Source of the DNA: Schleiferilactobacillus harbinensis DSM 16991
GTDB lineage: Bacteria; Bacillota; Bacilli; Lactobacillales; Lactobacillaceae
Assembly: GCF_000425885.1 (NCBI RefSeq)
Contig: NZ_AUEH01000002.1
Span: 62,001-126,000, forward strand
DNA length: 64,000 bases
Reading direction: 5' to 3'
In this document: piece by piece, positions 1 through 8,924 of the stretch
How the letters are laid out: each line of letters starts with the position of its first letter
How positions within the stretch are numbered: position 1 is the first letter of the stretch
Position numbers and translations under genes: made by a program
Notes under the pieces: generated by a model
Seen by the model: the letters and a program-made list of their open reading frames with translations, nothing else
The model's database searches: none
What the model was told of the DNA's origin: nothing

Positions 1-330
1 ACAATACACGACCAGCACGATCAGCCCAGCGATGATTCCGCCGTAAATGGCCAAACCGCCCTCCCAAATGGCAAAAATCTCGCCGGGATTGGCGGCGTAG
101 TATGACCAGCGGAAAATCACGTAGTACGCCCTGGCCCCGATCACACCGATCGGCAGCATCCATAATAACAAATCGACGATATCGTCAGGGCTGATCTGAC
201 GCCGATTCGCCTCCCGCATGGAAAGAATAACGGCAATCACCACACCGGTGGCGATCAGTACGCCGTACCATTTGATTTGCAGTGATCCCAGGCGCAGCGC
301 CACGGGATTCAGGGCAGCAAGTGACAACAT
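1..330 (-). CDS. lgt: Prolipoprotein diacylglyceryl transferase, N-terminal part (runs off the window)
   Basis: Membrane enzyme that transfers diacylglycerol from phosphatidylglycerol to the lipobox cysteine of lipoprotein precursors; PstS in this window would be a substrate. Only the first 110 codons are present. Visible family features are WYG near residues 21-23, GARAYY near 65-70 and GGLAIYGG at 91-98. Hydrophobic segments lie around 22-37 and 51-65. The ATG at 328-330 is preceded by AGGAGAT at good spacing. It follows hprK by 27 bases, the classic hprK-lgt order of Bacillota. The identification is firm; the C-terminus cannot be checked. Confidence 0.93.
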   Translation of the reverse strand, partial: MLSLAALNPVALRLGSLQIKWYGVLIATGVVIAVILSMREANRRQISPDDIVDLLLWMLPIGVIGARAYYVIFRWSYYAANPGEIFAIWEGGLAIYGGIIAGLIVLVVYC

Positions 331-357
331 AGATCCATCTCCTAAATATCCGAGTTT

Positions 358-1305
358 TTACTTTTCTTCGTCTTCCGCAGAATGTTCCTTAATCAAAGAA
401 TTCAGATTCCGTTCGAAGACCTTGGTGGCATCGTAACCCATTGATTGGGCTCGGAAATTCATCGCCGCCGATTCAATAATAATGGCCAAGTTCCGGCCGA
501 CTTTCACCGGAATGATGATCTTGGGCAGGGCCACATCAAAAATCTGCTGGAACTGTTCATGAGCCCCGATGCGATCGTAATTCTTATCCGGTGACCAATT
601 TTCCAAATGGACGATCAGCGAAATTTCAGCCGAATCCCGCACCGCGCCGGCGCCAAACAGATTCATCACATCAATGATGCCAATCCCGCGAATTTCCAAT
701 AAATGGCGCAGGATCTTTGGGGCTTCGCCCACAATGGTTTTTTCATCCCGTTGATAGACATCCACCCGATCATCGGCGATCAGTCGGTGGCCCCGCTTGA
801 TCAGGTCTAGGGCCGTTTCTGATTTACCAACGCCAGAATCCCCGGTGATCAGCACGCCCAAGCCATAGATATCCACCAGAACACCGTGCATTGACCGGCG
901 CTCTGCCAATTCTTCTTCCAGAAACTCGGTCACGACACTGGATAACCGGGACGTCGGCAACGGTGATCCCAGTACCGGCAGTTTCGCCCGGTTGGCTTCA
1001 GTGATCATTTCCGCCGGTGGTTCGTAGCCCCGGGACACCAGAAATGCTGGTGTCTCGGCGGTGGCCATCCGACCCAAGACAACACTCAGCTCGTCCGGGG
1101 TCATCCCCTTAGAGAAAGAAATTTCGGTCTTGCCAAATAATTGAATCCGATTGCTGGGATAATAGCGAAAATAACCGGTCAATTCCAGGCCCGGCCGGGA
1201 AATATCACTCACGGTCACGGTGCGGTCTGCCATGAACTCCTTGCCGGAGAACACTTTCAGATCTGTTTCCTGGACCAGCTTAGCCACTGGTACTGCATCT
1301 GCCAT
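358..1305 (-). CDS. hprK: HPr kinase/phosphorylase
   Basis: Phosphorylates and dephosphorylates Ser46 of HPr, the master switch of carbon catabolite control in Bacillota. The 315-residue length is usual for the family. The N-terminal domain spans about residues 1-130. The P-loop GDSGVGKS is at 155-162 and the HPrK signature (LEIRGIGIIDV followed by NLFGAG) is near 200-220. The ATG at 1305 is preceded by a GAGGG-like ribosome site. It lies 27 bases before lgt and follows a terminator placed after the upstream membrane genes, so hprK-lgt probably has its own promoter. Confidence 0.97.
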   Translation of the reverse strand: MADAVPVAKLVQETDLKVFSGKEFMADRTVTVSDISRPGLELTGYFRYYPSNRIQLFGKTEISFSKGMTPDELSVVLGRMATAETPAFLVSRGYEPPAEMITEANRAKLPVLGSPLPTSRLSSVVTEFLEEELAERRSMHGVLVDIYGLGVLITGDSGVGKSETALDLIKRGHRLIADDRVDVYQRDEKTIVGEAPKILRHLLEIRGIGIIDVMNLFGAGAVRDSAEISLIVHLENWSPDKNYDRIGAHEQFQQIFDVALPKIIIPVKVGRNLAIIIESAAMNFRAQSMGYDATKVFERNLNSLIKEHSAEDEEK

Positions 1306-1371
1306 AGTTCAACCCTCCATTGCGATATACATGCTAAATCATACCATAATCGGCGCCGCTTTTTTCTCGCT

Positions 1372-1407
1372 GACAGAAAAACGACGCTCACCGAAGTCAG
1401 CGTCGTT
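1372..1407 (-). terminator. Intrinsic terminator after the yvl-like operon
   Basis: On the minus strand the stem AACGACGCT/AGCGTCGTT encloses a 10-base loop and runs into TTTTTC. It lies 27 bases after the stop of the 98-residue membrane protein gene and separates that operon from hprK. Confidence 0.85.
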
Positions 1408-1433
1408 AGTTGATTTGTTAATTAGCCGGACAA

Positions 1434-1730
1434 TTAGAAATCATCCCAAGTATCATCCTTGCCCTTGTCCTGTTTCGGCTTGGCCTCGTTATGGATCTCT
1501 CGGCGCGGCCGATTAGGTTGATACGGATGGGCATAGGGCGTCCCGCGGAAATCAGTGGGCCGCTTCGGCCGCTTCGGTGCGAAAAGCCACCGGTAGATCA
1601 GATAGATGACCAGCACCGGGAAGAAGAAGCGCAGCAAACCGATGACCATGGCCAGCATCCCAATCCCAGTCGCAAACAGGACCACGAGTAAAACGGGAAT
1701 CAGAATCAAAAGCACCAATAGTGTAATCAT
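1434..1730 (-). CDS. Small membrane protein with polar tail ending in DDTWDDF
   Basis: 98 residues. Residues 1-25 and about 26-48 are hydrophobic and look like two membrane segments or a hairpin. The remainder is basic and proline-rich, then acidic, ending DDTWDDF. I cannot assign a family by sight. It is the last gene of an operon with a DUF4097 protein and a PspC-domain protein, starting 2 bases after the latter, in the position where Bacillus subtilis carries yvlD before hprK. The neighbouring PspC protein ends in the similar DDNWSDF. A role in envelope stress is inferred from context only. Confidence 0.75.
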   Translation of the reverse strand: MITLLVLLILIPVLLVVLFATGIGMLAMVIGLLRFFFPVLVIYLIYRWLFAPKRPKRPTDFRGTPYAHPYQPNRPRREIHNEAKPKQDKGKDDTWDDF

Positions 1731-1732
1731 TT

Positions 1733-2020
1733 TTAGAAATCACTCCAATTATCATCGCTGCTATTCTTAGACCGCGGCTCTTCCTGGGGCTGACTCGGCT
1801 TCGCCGGCTTTTCCGGCCGCGGCGCCAGCGGCATGATCATGTCCAGGACGATGTAGACCACGAACATGGTCCCAAAACTGGGCATTAACAGGACAACGAA
1901 GAGAATCCGCAGCAGCGTGCTGTCCCAGCCGAAGTAGGCGGCAATCCCGCCGAGGACACCATCGACCTTGCGATCGGTCCGCGACTTCATTAATCGTCTC
2001 GTGTTATTTCGTTCATTCAT
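1733..2020 (-). CDS. PspC-domain membrane protein
   Basis: 95 residues with the PspC signature (KVDGVLGGIAAYFGW, then a hydrophobic stretch) at about residues 18-66: an amphipathic segment followed by one long membrane segment. PspC family proteins act in phage-shock-type responses to membrane damage; the YvlC relative in B. subtilis is similar. The C-terminal 30 residues are proline- and charge-rich and end DDNWSDF, echoing the tail of the next gene. It lies 23 bases after the DUF4097 gene. The domain call is firm; the physiological role is inferred. Confidence 0.88.
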   Translation of the reverse strand: MNERNNTRRLMKSRTDRKVDGVLGGIAAYFGWDSTLLRILFVVLLMPSFGTMFVVYIVLDMIMPLAPRPEKPAKPSQPQEEPRSKNSSDDNWSDF

Positions 2021-2043
2021 GGTCTGCTCGTCTCCTCTAATTC

Positions 2044-3504
2044 TTAGTCGTTATCCTTTAACATGATGGCGCCAGCGCCAGCGGTCAATTGCAGCTCGGC
2101 CACATCACCGGAATCCGTCGTGCGATCCAGCGTCAAGCGCTGACCAACCGTGCCGCGGACCGGTTCACTGGTTAAGCCGGACAAGCGTGAGCGCACAGCC
2201 CCAACCTTGCTCTGGGCCTCGCCGGTCAGGCCGAGACTAGCCGGTACGGATACCTTGATCGTGCCGCTGGTAGAATTGGCCACCAGCTTGTGCAGGTCGT
2301 TGGTTTCCGCAGTGACCCGAATCGTCCCATTGACAGTGCTCAACTCGGCACTCTTGAACGGCGCCTTGGCGGTCAGCGTACCGTTCATGGTCTGGGCCAG
2401 CAATTCATCCACTTTGCCGCTGTCGTAGTTCACGGTGCCGTTGATGTCTTCCACATTCAGCAATTGCAGCGTCACGTTGGCAAAGCTCCCAGTCCCATTG
2501 GTCAGCTTGGCATAGAAGTCTTGACCATTGAATCCGTCGACGGCCAGGTTGCCGTTGAGGATCTTCACCGAGGTGTGATCGTACAACCGCTTGGGCAGAT
2601 AAACATCCAGGTCGGCCCGAATCCGCTTATTGGGTACTGAGAATACAATGTGCTCATTTGAAACGTCGATCTGACTGCGGGCAGTCAATGCCGCCAACGG
2701 AGTCGGTTCATCATAGTGGCCATAAATCTTGAACTGACCGCGAATCGATACGTTATCGTTAATGGACGGCTTAATACGAATGTCACCATTGGCAATACGC
2801 ATCTCAACCGCCGGCGCGTCAATGTGCTCGAACAAGAATTCATGGTCGAAACTGGCACTGACCACACCGGGCACCTTGATCTTCACGTCTTTCCAATCCA
2901 CGTTGTCGGTGACACTGGTCACCGCGTCGCGGACGGCTTGGCCGACTTGAGTGCCTAAGCTGCCCATCCGCTTGCCGAAGTCGCTGAAGGTTTGGGAGAA
3001 ATCCCCGGCCCAATCCGTATCTTCGAATTCCTTCTTCGCATTTTGCCAAGTCTTGGCTTGCAAATCATCAACGACTTGCTTCGCTGCCTGCACTTGATCG
3101 CTCAGCCGATCTACGTCTTCCTTCAGCGTGATCAGGCTGGCCTGCAGCTTGGAACGCTCTTCCGCCTTTTCAGCCGGCAGATCTTCCAAATCTTCCAGTG
3201 TATCCAAGACGGTGATCTGTTCCTCTGTGGCCCGAATCTGACGCTGCTTCTCCTGCAACTGCTGTTGCAAGTCAGCCAAAGTCTCATGGGCATTGCGTAA
3301 ATCATCGGAAGCCTGCGCGTCGGCCTCTTCCTGCGCTGCATCGGCACTCTCTTGCTCCGCCGACTTGGCCTCTTCCGCCGCCGATTGCTTCTCTTCTGTG
3401 CCGTTATCGGCCTTGTTCGCTAAATTTTCCAATAGTACAATCGCTTCTTGCGAGCTGATGACCCCGTCCTTGACGAGCTGCATAATCCGTTCACGTTCGT
3501 TCAT
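2044..3504 (-). CDS. DUF4097-family protein with N-terminal SHOCT-like segment and coiled coil
   Basis: 486 residues. Residues 1-30 (MNERERIMQLVKDG...) match the short helical N-terminus of YvlB/LiaG-like proteins. Residues about 35-165 are rich in Glu, Gln and Ala with heptad character and should form a coiled coil. Residues about 225-486 are repetitive and beta-rich with many NGT and NGN turns, typical of the DUF4097 beta-helix-like domain. There is no signal peptide. First gene of a three-gene operon with PspC and the small membrane protein. The family is known from Lia/Yvl envelope-stress loci; the biochemical function is unknown. Confidence 0.85.
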   Translation of the reverse strand: MNERERIMQLVKDGVISSQEAIVLLENLANKADNGTEEKQSAAEEAKSAEQESADAAQEEADAQASDDLRNAHETLADLQQQLQEKQRQIRATEEQITVLDTLEDLEDLPAEKAEERSKLQASLITLKEDVDRLSDQVQAAKQVVDDLQAKTWQNAKKEFEDTDWAGDFSQTFSDFGKRMGSLGTQVGQAVRDAVTSVTDNVDWKDVKIKVPGVVSASFDHEFLFEHIDAPAVEMRIANGDIRIKPSINDNVSIRGQFKIYGHYDEPTPLAALTARSQIDVSNEHIVFSVPNKRIRADLDVYLPKRLYDHTSVKILNGNLAVDGFNGQDFYAKLTNGTGSFANVTLQLLNVEDINGTVNYDSGKVDELLAQTMNGTLTAKAPFKSAELSTVNGTIRVTAETNDLHKLVANSTSGTIKVSVPASLGLTGEAQSKVGAVRSRLSGLTSEPVRGTVGQRLTLDRTTDSGDVAELQLTAGAGAIMLKDND

Positions 3505-3631
3505 TAGTATTTGCCTCCATCCACATTGGGTACATGGCTTTATTTACATTCTCATTATGCCAAGGAACCGGCGAGAGTGCATAGGTCCAAAGGTTGATAT
3601 TTGGATGGGCTATAGTATGGAAGAGAGGGCT

Positions 3632-3733
3632 CAGGCCGACGGTCAGAAGCGTAAGCAGAAGGACAGCAGGGCACAAAACCCGCACTTAGGTTTTTTGCCC
3701 TGCTGTCCTTCTGCTCTAGCTTCTGTCGGCCTG
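3632..3733. repeat. Family A structured repeat, copy A1
   Basis: About 100 bases forming one long imperfect palindrome. The inner arms 3654-3673 and 3696-3715 are a perfect 20-bp match. The outer arms pair CAGAAGC with GCTTCTG and then GGCCGA with TCGGCC. The apical loop contains AAAACC and GGTTTT. Copy A2 at 23238-23340 has the same architecture with six paired substitutions in the inner stem, so the fold is maintained. Both strands fold equally. Confidence 0.9.
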
Positions 3734-3760
3734 AACCCGTTTACGCGGAAAAGCAGCCCC

Positions 3761-3790
3761 CTCCGACGAAGCTTGCGGAGCACTTGGCAC
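3761..3790. repeat. Family B repeat fragment
   Basis: Read on the minus strand it begins GTGCCAAGTGCTCCGCA, identical to the left end of repeat B2 at 46339, then turns back through a short CTCCG/CGGAG hairpin. It abuts the family A copy, suggesting a remnant of a larger element. Confidence 0.6.
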
Positions 3791-3828
3791 GGCGTACAAC
3801 GACAAATTTCCCATTTCCTACCGCAAAA

Positions 3829-3858
3829 CAAAAAGACCCACCAACACCGCTGGCAGGC
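3829..3858 (-). terminator. Probable phoU terminator
   Basis: On the minus strand CCTGCCA pairs with TGGTGGG (two G-U pairs), followed by TCTTTTTG. It lies about 20 bases beyond the phoU stop and would end the pst operon. Confidence 0.5.
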
Positions 3859-3874
3859 CCTCCGAAAACAACCC

Positions 3875-4552
3875 CTAAAAGTCGTCTTCCTTCGCATTCG
3901 AATTCAATTCCACGATCTTCCCCGTCTGCAAGTAAACGATCCACTCACAGATATTCGTTACATAATCGCCGATCCGCTCCAAATACGAACTCACAAACAA
4001 ATAATCCATACTTCCCGGCACCGTTGCCGGGTCCTTTTGCATGATCTCCAGACAGGTCTCATAGATCAAGTCTGAATAATGGTTGATCCCGTGGTCTTCA
4101 TTGGCGATTTGCAACGCCCGCTTATCGTCACTCTTGACATAAGCGTCCAAGACCTCGTTCACCATTTCTTTGACCAGCTCCGCCATTGAGGCGATATCCT
4201 GCTCCACCTTCGGCACCCGGGTCGTGCCCTTCACTCGAATGGTGGATTTCGAGATGGATACGGCGTGGTCCCCCATCCGCTCCAGATCTGAACTGGCCTT
4301 CATGACCGTCACGATCGTCCGCAGATCCGTCGTTACCGGCTGCTGCAACGCAATTAATTCAAAACTGCGCTTCTCCAAATCGACTTCCCGCTCGTTGATC
4401 AAATGATCACTGGTGATCACGTCCCGAGCGAGTTCCTTGTCGTGGTTGATGAACGCTTTAACTGACTTATATATGGCCTCATTGACCATCATGCCCATTT
4501 CTGAAAAACGGACGTGTAAATCGTTCAACTCATCTTCAAATACGCGGCGCAC
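3875..4552 (-). CDS. phoU: Phosphate-transport regulatory protein PhoU
   Basis: 225 residues, the usual length, made of two similar three-helix-bundle repeats with acidic metal-binding motifs of the ERMGDHA (first half) and ERIGDYV (second half) type. PhoU restrains the phosphate transporter and the PhoR kinase when phosphate is plentiful. It is the last gene of the pst operon, 26 bases after the second pstB. The ATG at 4552 follows GGAGG at suitable spacing. Identification is secure. Confidence 0.96.
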   Translation of the reverse strand: MRRVFEDELNDLHVRFSEMGMMVNEAIYKSVKAFINHDKELARDVITSDHLINEREVDLEKRSFELIALQQPVTTDLRTIVTVMKASSDLERMGDHAVSISKSTIRVKGTTRVPKVEQDIASMAELVKEMVNEVLDAYVKSDDKRALQIANEDHGINHYSDLIYETCLEIMQKDPATVPGSMDYLFVSSYLERIGDYVTNICEWIVYLQTGKIVELNSNAKEDDF

Positions 4553-4578
4553 GCTGCCACCTCCTGCTCCTTTTATGA

Positions 4579-5376
4579 TTACCCGAACCGCCCGCTGATG
4601 TAGTCTTCGGTTTCTTTCTTATGGGGATTCAAGAAAATCGTCTTAGTATCATCATACTCGACCAGATGCCCCTGAAGGAAGAAAGCCGTGCGGTCAGAAA
4701 TTCGGGATGCCTGCGACATGTTGTGCGTAACTAAAATTATAGTATAGTCCTTTTTCAACGCTACGAGCATACTTTCAATCTGGCTGGACGAAATTGGATC
4801 CAACGCGGAGGTCGGTTCGTCCAGTAAAACCACATCCGGCTTCACCGCCAGCACCCGAGCAATGCACACCCGCTGTTGCTGACCGCCGGACAGGCCTAAT
4901 GCACTGTCATGCAGCTTATCTTTGACCTCTTCCCACACAGCCGCTTGCCGCAACGCGGTCTCGACCGCTTCATCCAGCTGTTCCCGGGTGTGCTGCTTGC
5001 CCAAGCGCAACCCGTAAGTTACGTTATCATAGATCGAGAACGGGAACGGGTTCGGCTGCTGGAAAACCATACCGACTTCCTTACGCAGGGATACCGTATC
5101 GTTTCCCGGCGCGTAAATATCTTTTCCCTTTAATTTCACTTCACCCTTGATGGTCACTCCGGGAATCAGATCATTCATCCGGTTCAAGGTCCGCAGATAG
5201 GTGGATTTCCCGCATCCGCTGGGCCCAATCAAGGCGGTGATTTCATGTTCCTTGAAGGTCAAGTTGATGCCCTTCAATGCTTCATTGCTGCCATACCACA
5301 GATGCACATCCTCGGTATCAATGATTGGCGGGGCTGCTGTCTTATCCGGTTCTGTTGCTTCAATCGCCATTGCCAT
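4579..5376 (-). CDS. pstB: Phosphate ABC transporter ATPase, second copy
   Basis: 265-residue ATPase powering PstCA. Walker A GPSGCGKS is at 51-58, the signature LSGGQQQR at 162-169 and Walker [12 protein letters not shown] follows. The N-terminal 20 residues are a poorly conserved extension; the ATG two codons inside is an alternative start. Two tandem pstB genes are common in lactobacilli and streptococci. The copies are similar but clearly diverged, so this is not a recent duplication. It starts 21 bases after the first pstB. Confidence 0.96.
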   Translation of the reverse strand: MAMAIEATEPDKTAAPPIIDTEDVHLWYGSNEALKGINLTFKEHEITALIGPSGCGKSTYLRTLNRMNDLIPGVTIKGEVKLKGKDIYAPGNDTVSLRKEVGMVFQQPNPFPFSIYDNVTYGLRLGKQHTREQLDEAVETALRQAAVWEEVKDKLHDSALGLSGGQQQRVCIARVLAVKPDVVLLDEPTSALDPISSSQIESMLVALKKDYTIILVTHNMSQASRISDRTAFFLQGHLVEYDDTKTIFLNPHKKETEDYISGRFG

Positions 5377-5397
5377 ATACCGTCACCTCTCTACGGA

Positions 5398-6207
5398 TTA
5401 ACCGAAGTGTCCAGACACATAATCGTCTGTTGCTTTGACCTTCGGCGTCGTGAAGATTTCTTTCGTCGTATTAAATTCCAACACGTGGCCCAAGTGGAAG
5501 AATGCTGTGTAGTCGCTGATTCGAGCCGCTTGCTGCATATTGTGGGTCACAATGATAATCGTGTAGTGCTCCCGCAACCGAATCAGCGTCTCTTCCACCG
5601 TTGAGGTCGAGATCGGGTCCAACGCACTGGCCGGTTCGTCCAGCAGCAGGATGTCCGGCTTCATGGCAATCGCCCGGGCAATACACAGCCGCTGCTGCTG
5701 ACCGCCAGAAAGAGCCAGCGCAGATTGGTGCAGGTCATCTTTAACCTGATCCCAAAGTGCGGCCTCCTTCAGTGTCGTCTCTACCATCTCATCCAACTTA
5801 GCTTTATCTTTCAAGCCGTGCCGTTTCGGTGCGAACGTAATGTTGTCATATATTGATTTAGAAAACGGGTTAGGCCGCTGGAAAACCATTCCAATGTGCT
5901 TGCGCATCTCATAAGTATCGATGCCGCTGCCGTTGATATCCAAATCCCGGTACATGATTTTACCAGTCACTTTAGCGCTGGCAATATTGTCATTCATGCG
6001 GTTCAAAGAACGCAAATAGGTGGATTTACCAGACCCGGAAGCGCCGATCAAGGCGGTGATTTTGAAGCGTTCGAATTGCAGTGACGCATCGAAGATGGCT
6101 TGATTATCGCCATAGTACACATTGAGATCATCGGTAGATATCGCAATTTCGTGTTTTTTCGGGTCCAGGGGTAGAAAATACGTATCATCAAATGAATAGT
6201 TCTGCAT
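5398..6207 (-). CDS. pstB: Phosphate ABC transporter ATPase, first copy
   Basis: 269 residues. Walker A GASGSGKS is at 55-62, followed by the Q-loop (FQRPNPF), the LSGGQQQR signature and LLDEPASALDP. It differs from the downstream copy in lacking that copy's acidic N-terminal extension and in having Ala for Thr after the Walker B Glu-Pro. It starts 12 bases after pstA, with AGGAGG before the ATG. Part of the PhoP-controlled operon. Confidence 0.96.
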   Translation of the reverse strand: MQNYSFDDTYFLPLDPKKHEIAISTDDLNVYYGDNQAIFDASLQFERFKITALIGASGSGKSTYLRSLNRMNDNIASAKVTGKIMYRDLDINGSGIDTYEMRKHIGMVFQRPNPFSKSIYDNITFAPKRHGLKDKAKLDEMVETTLKEAALWDQVKDDLHQSALALSGGQQQRLCIARAIAMKPDILLLDEPASALDPISTSTVEETLIRLREHYTIIIVTHNMQQAARISDYTAFFHLGHVLEFNTTKEIFTTPKVKATDDYVSGHFG

Positions 6208-6219
6208 CGTTTGCCTCCT

Positions 6220-7104
6220 CTAGACCCCAGTGAGCCGTTTGTAAACCTTGTTACCAATCAGCCGGGCCAGAATATTGAACAGCAAAACGGCAATGATCAA
6301 CACCGCACTGGCACCAGCAGAAACAGCGGCCGCATCGGGAATGATCCCTTCTGAGTTGATCTTCCAGATGTGTACGGCCAAAGTTTCAGCCGGCCGCATA
6401 GGATTAAGCGGTGACGCAATGTAGAACGGATTCCAGTTCGTAAAGTCCAGCGTCGGCGCGCTTTGCCCGGCAGTGTAAATCAATGCTGCGGCTTCCCCAA
6501 ATACCCGGCCCGCTGACAGAATCATCCCAGTGATGATCCCCGGGAGCGCCTCCGGCAAGATCACGTGAATCACAGTTTCCCACCGGGAAAGGCCAAGCGC
6601 TAAACCCGCCTCCCGTTGCGTGAAGGCAACGGAACGCAGTGAATCCTCCACGTTCCGGGTCAACAGCGGCAGGTTGAAAACAGTTAGCGCCAATGCTCCG
6701 GAAAGAATAGAGAAACCAAACCCAGCCTGGACGGCGAAAACTAGGAAACCGAACAAACCCACGACAACTGACGGCAGTGACGACAAAATTTCGATGGAGG
6801 TGCGAATAATATTGGTCAATCGATTAGGCTTCGCGTACTCCGATAAATAAATCCCAGCCCAGATGGAAATTGGCGTCGAAATCACCATGGACAAAATCAG
6901 CAAGTAGAAGGAATTAAAAAGCTGGACGCCAATCCCGCCGCCTTTCTCAAAACTCTGGGCGGGGGCGGTAAGAAAGTGCCAGCTGATATGGGGCAGCCCA
7001 TTGGCTAAGATATAGAACAGCAGCAAGGCCAGAATCAATACGATAATTCCGGACATGGCGTACAATACCCCCGTGGCAATTTTATCGCTTCGCTTAGCGT
7101 TCAT
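6220..7104 (-). CDS. pstA: Phosphate ABC transporter permease PstA
   Basis: 294-residue inner subunit of the phosphate channel with about six membrane segments. The EAA-type cytoplasmic loop contacting PstB reads EAGLALGLSRWETVIHVILP. The start codon overlaps the pstC stop by one base, implying translational coupling. It pairs with PstC to form the transmembrane path. Confidence 0.96.
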   Translation of the reverse strand: MNAKRSDKIATGVLYAMSGIIVLILALLLFYILANGLPHISWHFLTAPAQSFEKGGGIGVQLFNSFYLLILSMVISTPISIWAGIYLSEYAKPNRLTNIIRTSIEILSSLPSVVVGLFGFLVFAVQAGFGFSILSGALALTVFNLPLLTRNVEDSLRSVAFTQREAGLALGLSRWETVIHVILPEALPGIITGMILSAGRVFGEAAALIYTAGQSAPTLDFTNWNPFYIASPLNPMRPAETLAVHIWKINSEGIIPDAAAVSAGASAVLIIAVLLFNILARLIGNKVYKRLTGV

Positions 7105-8030
7105 TAATGTAACGCTCCCTTCTTACTGATGCGGTGAATCAAAATATTGAACAACAATGACATCAGCAATAGCAGTAATGCCAGCGACCACAAAGCGTTG
7201 TTGGACACACTGCCCATTACAGAGTTGCCCATACCCATGGTCAGAATACTGGTCAAAGTCGACGCCGGGGACACCAGGTTCTGGGGCAGAAGAGCAGCAT
7301 TCCCGATGACCATTTGGACAGCTAGGGCCTCACCAAAGGCTCGGGACATACCAAAGATCACCGCCGTCATGATCCCGGGGACCGCTGCCCGCAGGACGAC
7401 TTTATAGGTTGTTTGCCAGCGCGTAGCCCCCAAAGCCAATGATGCCTCCCGATAATAGCGAGGGACAGACCGCAGCGCATCCACACTCATGGACGTTACA
7501 GTGGGCAAAATCATCACGAACAATACCATCGTCCCGGCTAAAATACCAAATCCAGTTCCGCCAAAGTGATTGCGAATGAACGGTACGACCAGCGACAACC
7601 CGACAAACCCATAAACAACGGACGGGATCCCAACCAGCAATTCAATGACCGGTTGTAAAATCTTATATCCTCGCCGGGGCGAAATTTCCACCATATAGAT
7701 GGCCGCCGCAATCGCAAACGGCGTCGCCACGACGGCGGATAACAGAGTCACGGCAAAGGAACCGACAATCATTGGCAGTGCCCCGATCAGCGGATGCCCG
7801 CTTTTATCCGTTGCCCCCGGATTCCATTGGCTTTTTGTGAAGAAGTCCCACAAACTGCCCTTATCCACGGTAAACGTCGCAATTCCCCGGGTGGCAACAA
7901 AGATGAAAATCGCCACCACCACGATGACGATCAAGCCAATGGCGGCGAAACTCAGTATTTTGCCGTGCTTTTCCCGTTTGGAAGCTTTCGACTCCTTTAA
8001 CAGACTGGCTCGAATTTTATCCTCTGCCAT
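7104..8030 (-). CDS. pstC: Phosphate ABC transporter permease PstC
   Basis: 308 residues with a cytoplasmic N-terminus of about 25 residues and six membrane segments. The EAA loop is EASLALGATRWQTTYKVVLR. It lies 2 bases after pstS and overlaps pstA. Motif and length agree with PstC of Bacillota. Confidence 0.96.
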   Translation of the reverse strand: MAEDKIRASLLKESKASKREKHGKILSFAAIGLIVIVVVAIFIFVATRGIATFTVDKGSLWDFFTKSQWNPGATDKSGHPLIGALPMIVGSFAVTLLSAVVATPFAIAAAIYMVEISPRRGYKILQPVIELLVGIPSVVYGFVGLSLVVPFIRNHFGGTGFGILAGTMVLFVMILPTVTSMSVDALRSVPRYYREASLALGATRWQTTYKVVLRAAVPGIMTAVIFGMSRAFGEALAVQMVIGNAALLPQNLVSPASTLTSILTMGMGNSVMGSVSNNALWSLALLLLLMSLLFNILIHRISKKGALH

Positions 8031-8032
8031 AC

Positions 8033-8893
8033 CTACTGCCCCACTCTCTTCGTCACGTGACCGGCAAGATCACGTGCAACTTGCATTTCATTCACAGCAA
8101 TGTATCCTAATTTCTTAACAATTTTTTGTTGTACAGTATTGCTCAATACATAATCGATGAACCGCTTCGTCAGCCCAGTAGGCGTGCCCTTGGTGTACAT
8201 ATGCTCATAGGACCAGATCACCCATTTGTTGGTCTGCACATTGCGATCCGTCGCCGCGATACCATCCAGCTTGAGGGTCTTCACGGTCTTGTTCACATAA
8301 GGGAAGGCCACGTAGCTGATGGCGCCGGGGGTGGACGAAACGATCTGCCGTACCATCCCAGTAGAATCCTGTTCCTGAGCCGCTTTGGTCGGCACTTTGT
8401 TCATGACCCATCGTTCAAAGGTCACCCGTGTCCCAGAACCAGTGGCGCGATTAACCAGAACAACAGGGACATCAGGACCGCCAACCTGGGACCAATTCGT
8501 ATATTGGCCAGAAAAAATGCCCCGTAATTGGGCCATCGTTAAATTATCCAGGGGAATATCTTTATTCACGATTGGCACAACGCCGACCACCGCGACCTGA
8601 TGGTCAACAAGCTTCTTAGCATTGATGCCGCTCTTCTCCTGGGCATACAGATCAGAATTACCGATATCCACGGCGCCGCTTTGGATCTGACTCAAGCCGG
8701 TCCCGGAGCCGCCGCCTTGGACATTAATAAACTCACCGCTATGTTCACTGCTATAGCGTTCGCCCGCAGCTTCCACGAGCGGCTGTAAAGCCGACGACCC
8801 CACGGCGGTAATGGCCGCTCCCTGCTGTTTGCATCCGGCCAAAATAAACAGGCCAAAGACTGCGGCCAAAAGCCATAATTTATGTTGTCTCAC
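8033..8893 (-). CDS. pstS: Phosphate-binding lipoprotein PstS
   Basis: 286-residue extracellular phosphate receptor. The signal peptide is short and hydrophobic, with lipobox LAGC at about 18-21, so it should be lipidated by Lgt. Phosphate-ligand motifs include GSSALQP near the N-terminus and GSGTR in the middle. Translation starts at GTG (8891-8893) preceded by GAGGAA. First gene of the operon, directly downstream of the PhoP boxes. Confidence 0.96.
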   Translation of the reverse strand: MRQHKLWLLAAVFGLFILAGCKQQGAAITAVGSSALQPLVEAAGERYSSEHSGEFINVQGGGSGTGLSQIQSGAVDIGNSDLYAQEKSGINAKKLVDHQVAVVGVVPIVNKDIPLDNLTMAQLRGIFSGQYTNWSQVGGPDVPVVLVNRATGSGTRVTFERWVMNKVPTKAAQEQDSTGMVRQIVSSTPGAISYVAFPYVNKTVKTLKLDGIAATDRNVQTNKWVIWSYEHMYTKGTPTGLTKRFIDYVLSNTVQQKIVKKLGYIAVNEMQVARDLAGHVTKRVGQ

Positions 8894-8924
8894 TGGGCAT
8901 TCCTCAATTCACCAAATATCTCTC

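Larger units (their letters stand above)
3505..3874. other. 370-base gap between phoU and the DUF4097 gene, filled with repeats
   Basis: No credible gene. It holds a complete family A repeat (3632-3733), a fragment of family B (3761-3790) and a probable phoU terminator (3829-3858). The 3505-3631 part must carry the promoter of the DUF4097 operon; I see no convincing -35/-10 pair there. Confidence 0.6.

Noticed and set aside
3293-4075. 260-codon plus-strand frame spanning the DUF4097 start, repeat A1 and the phoU end
   Set aside because: Crosses two minus-strand genes and a hairpin repeat; chance open frame.
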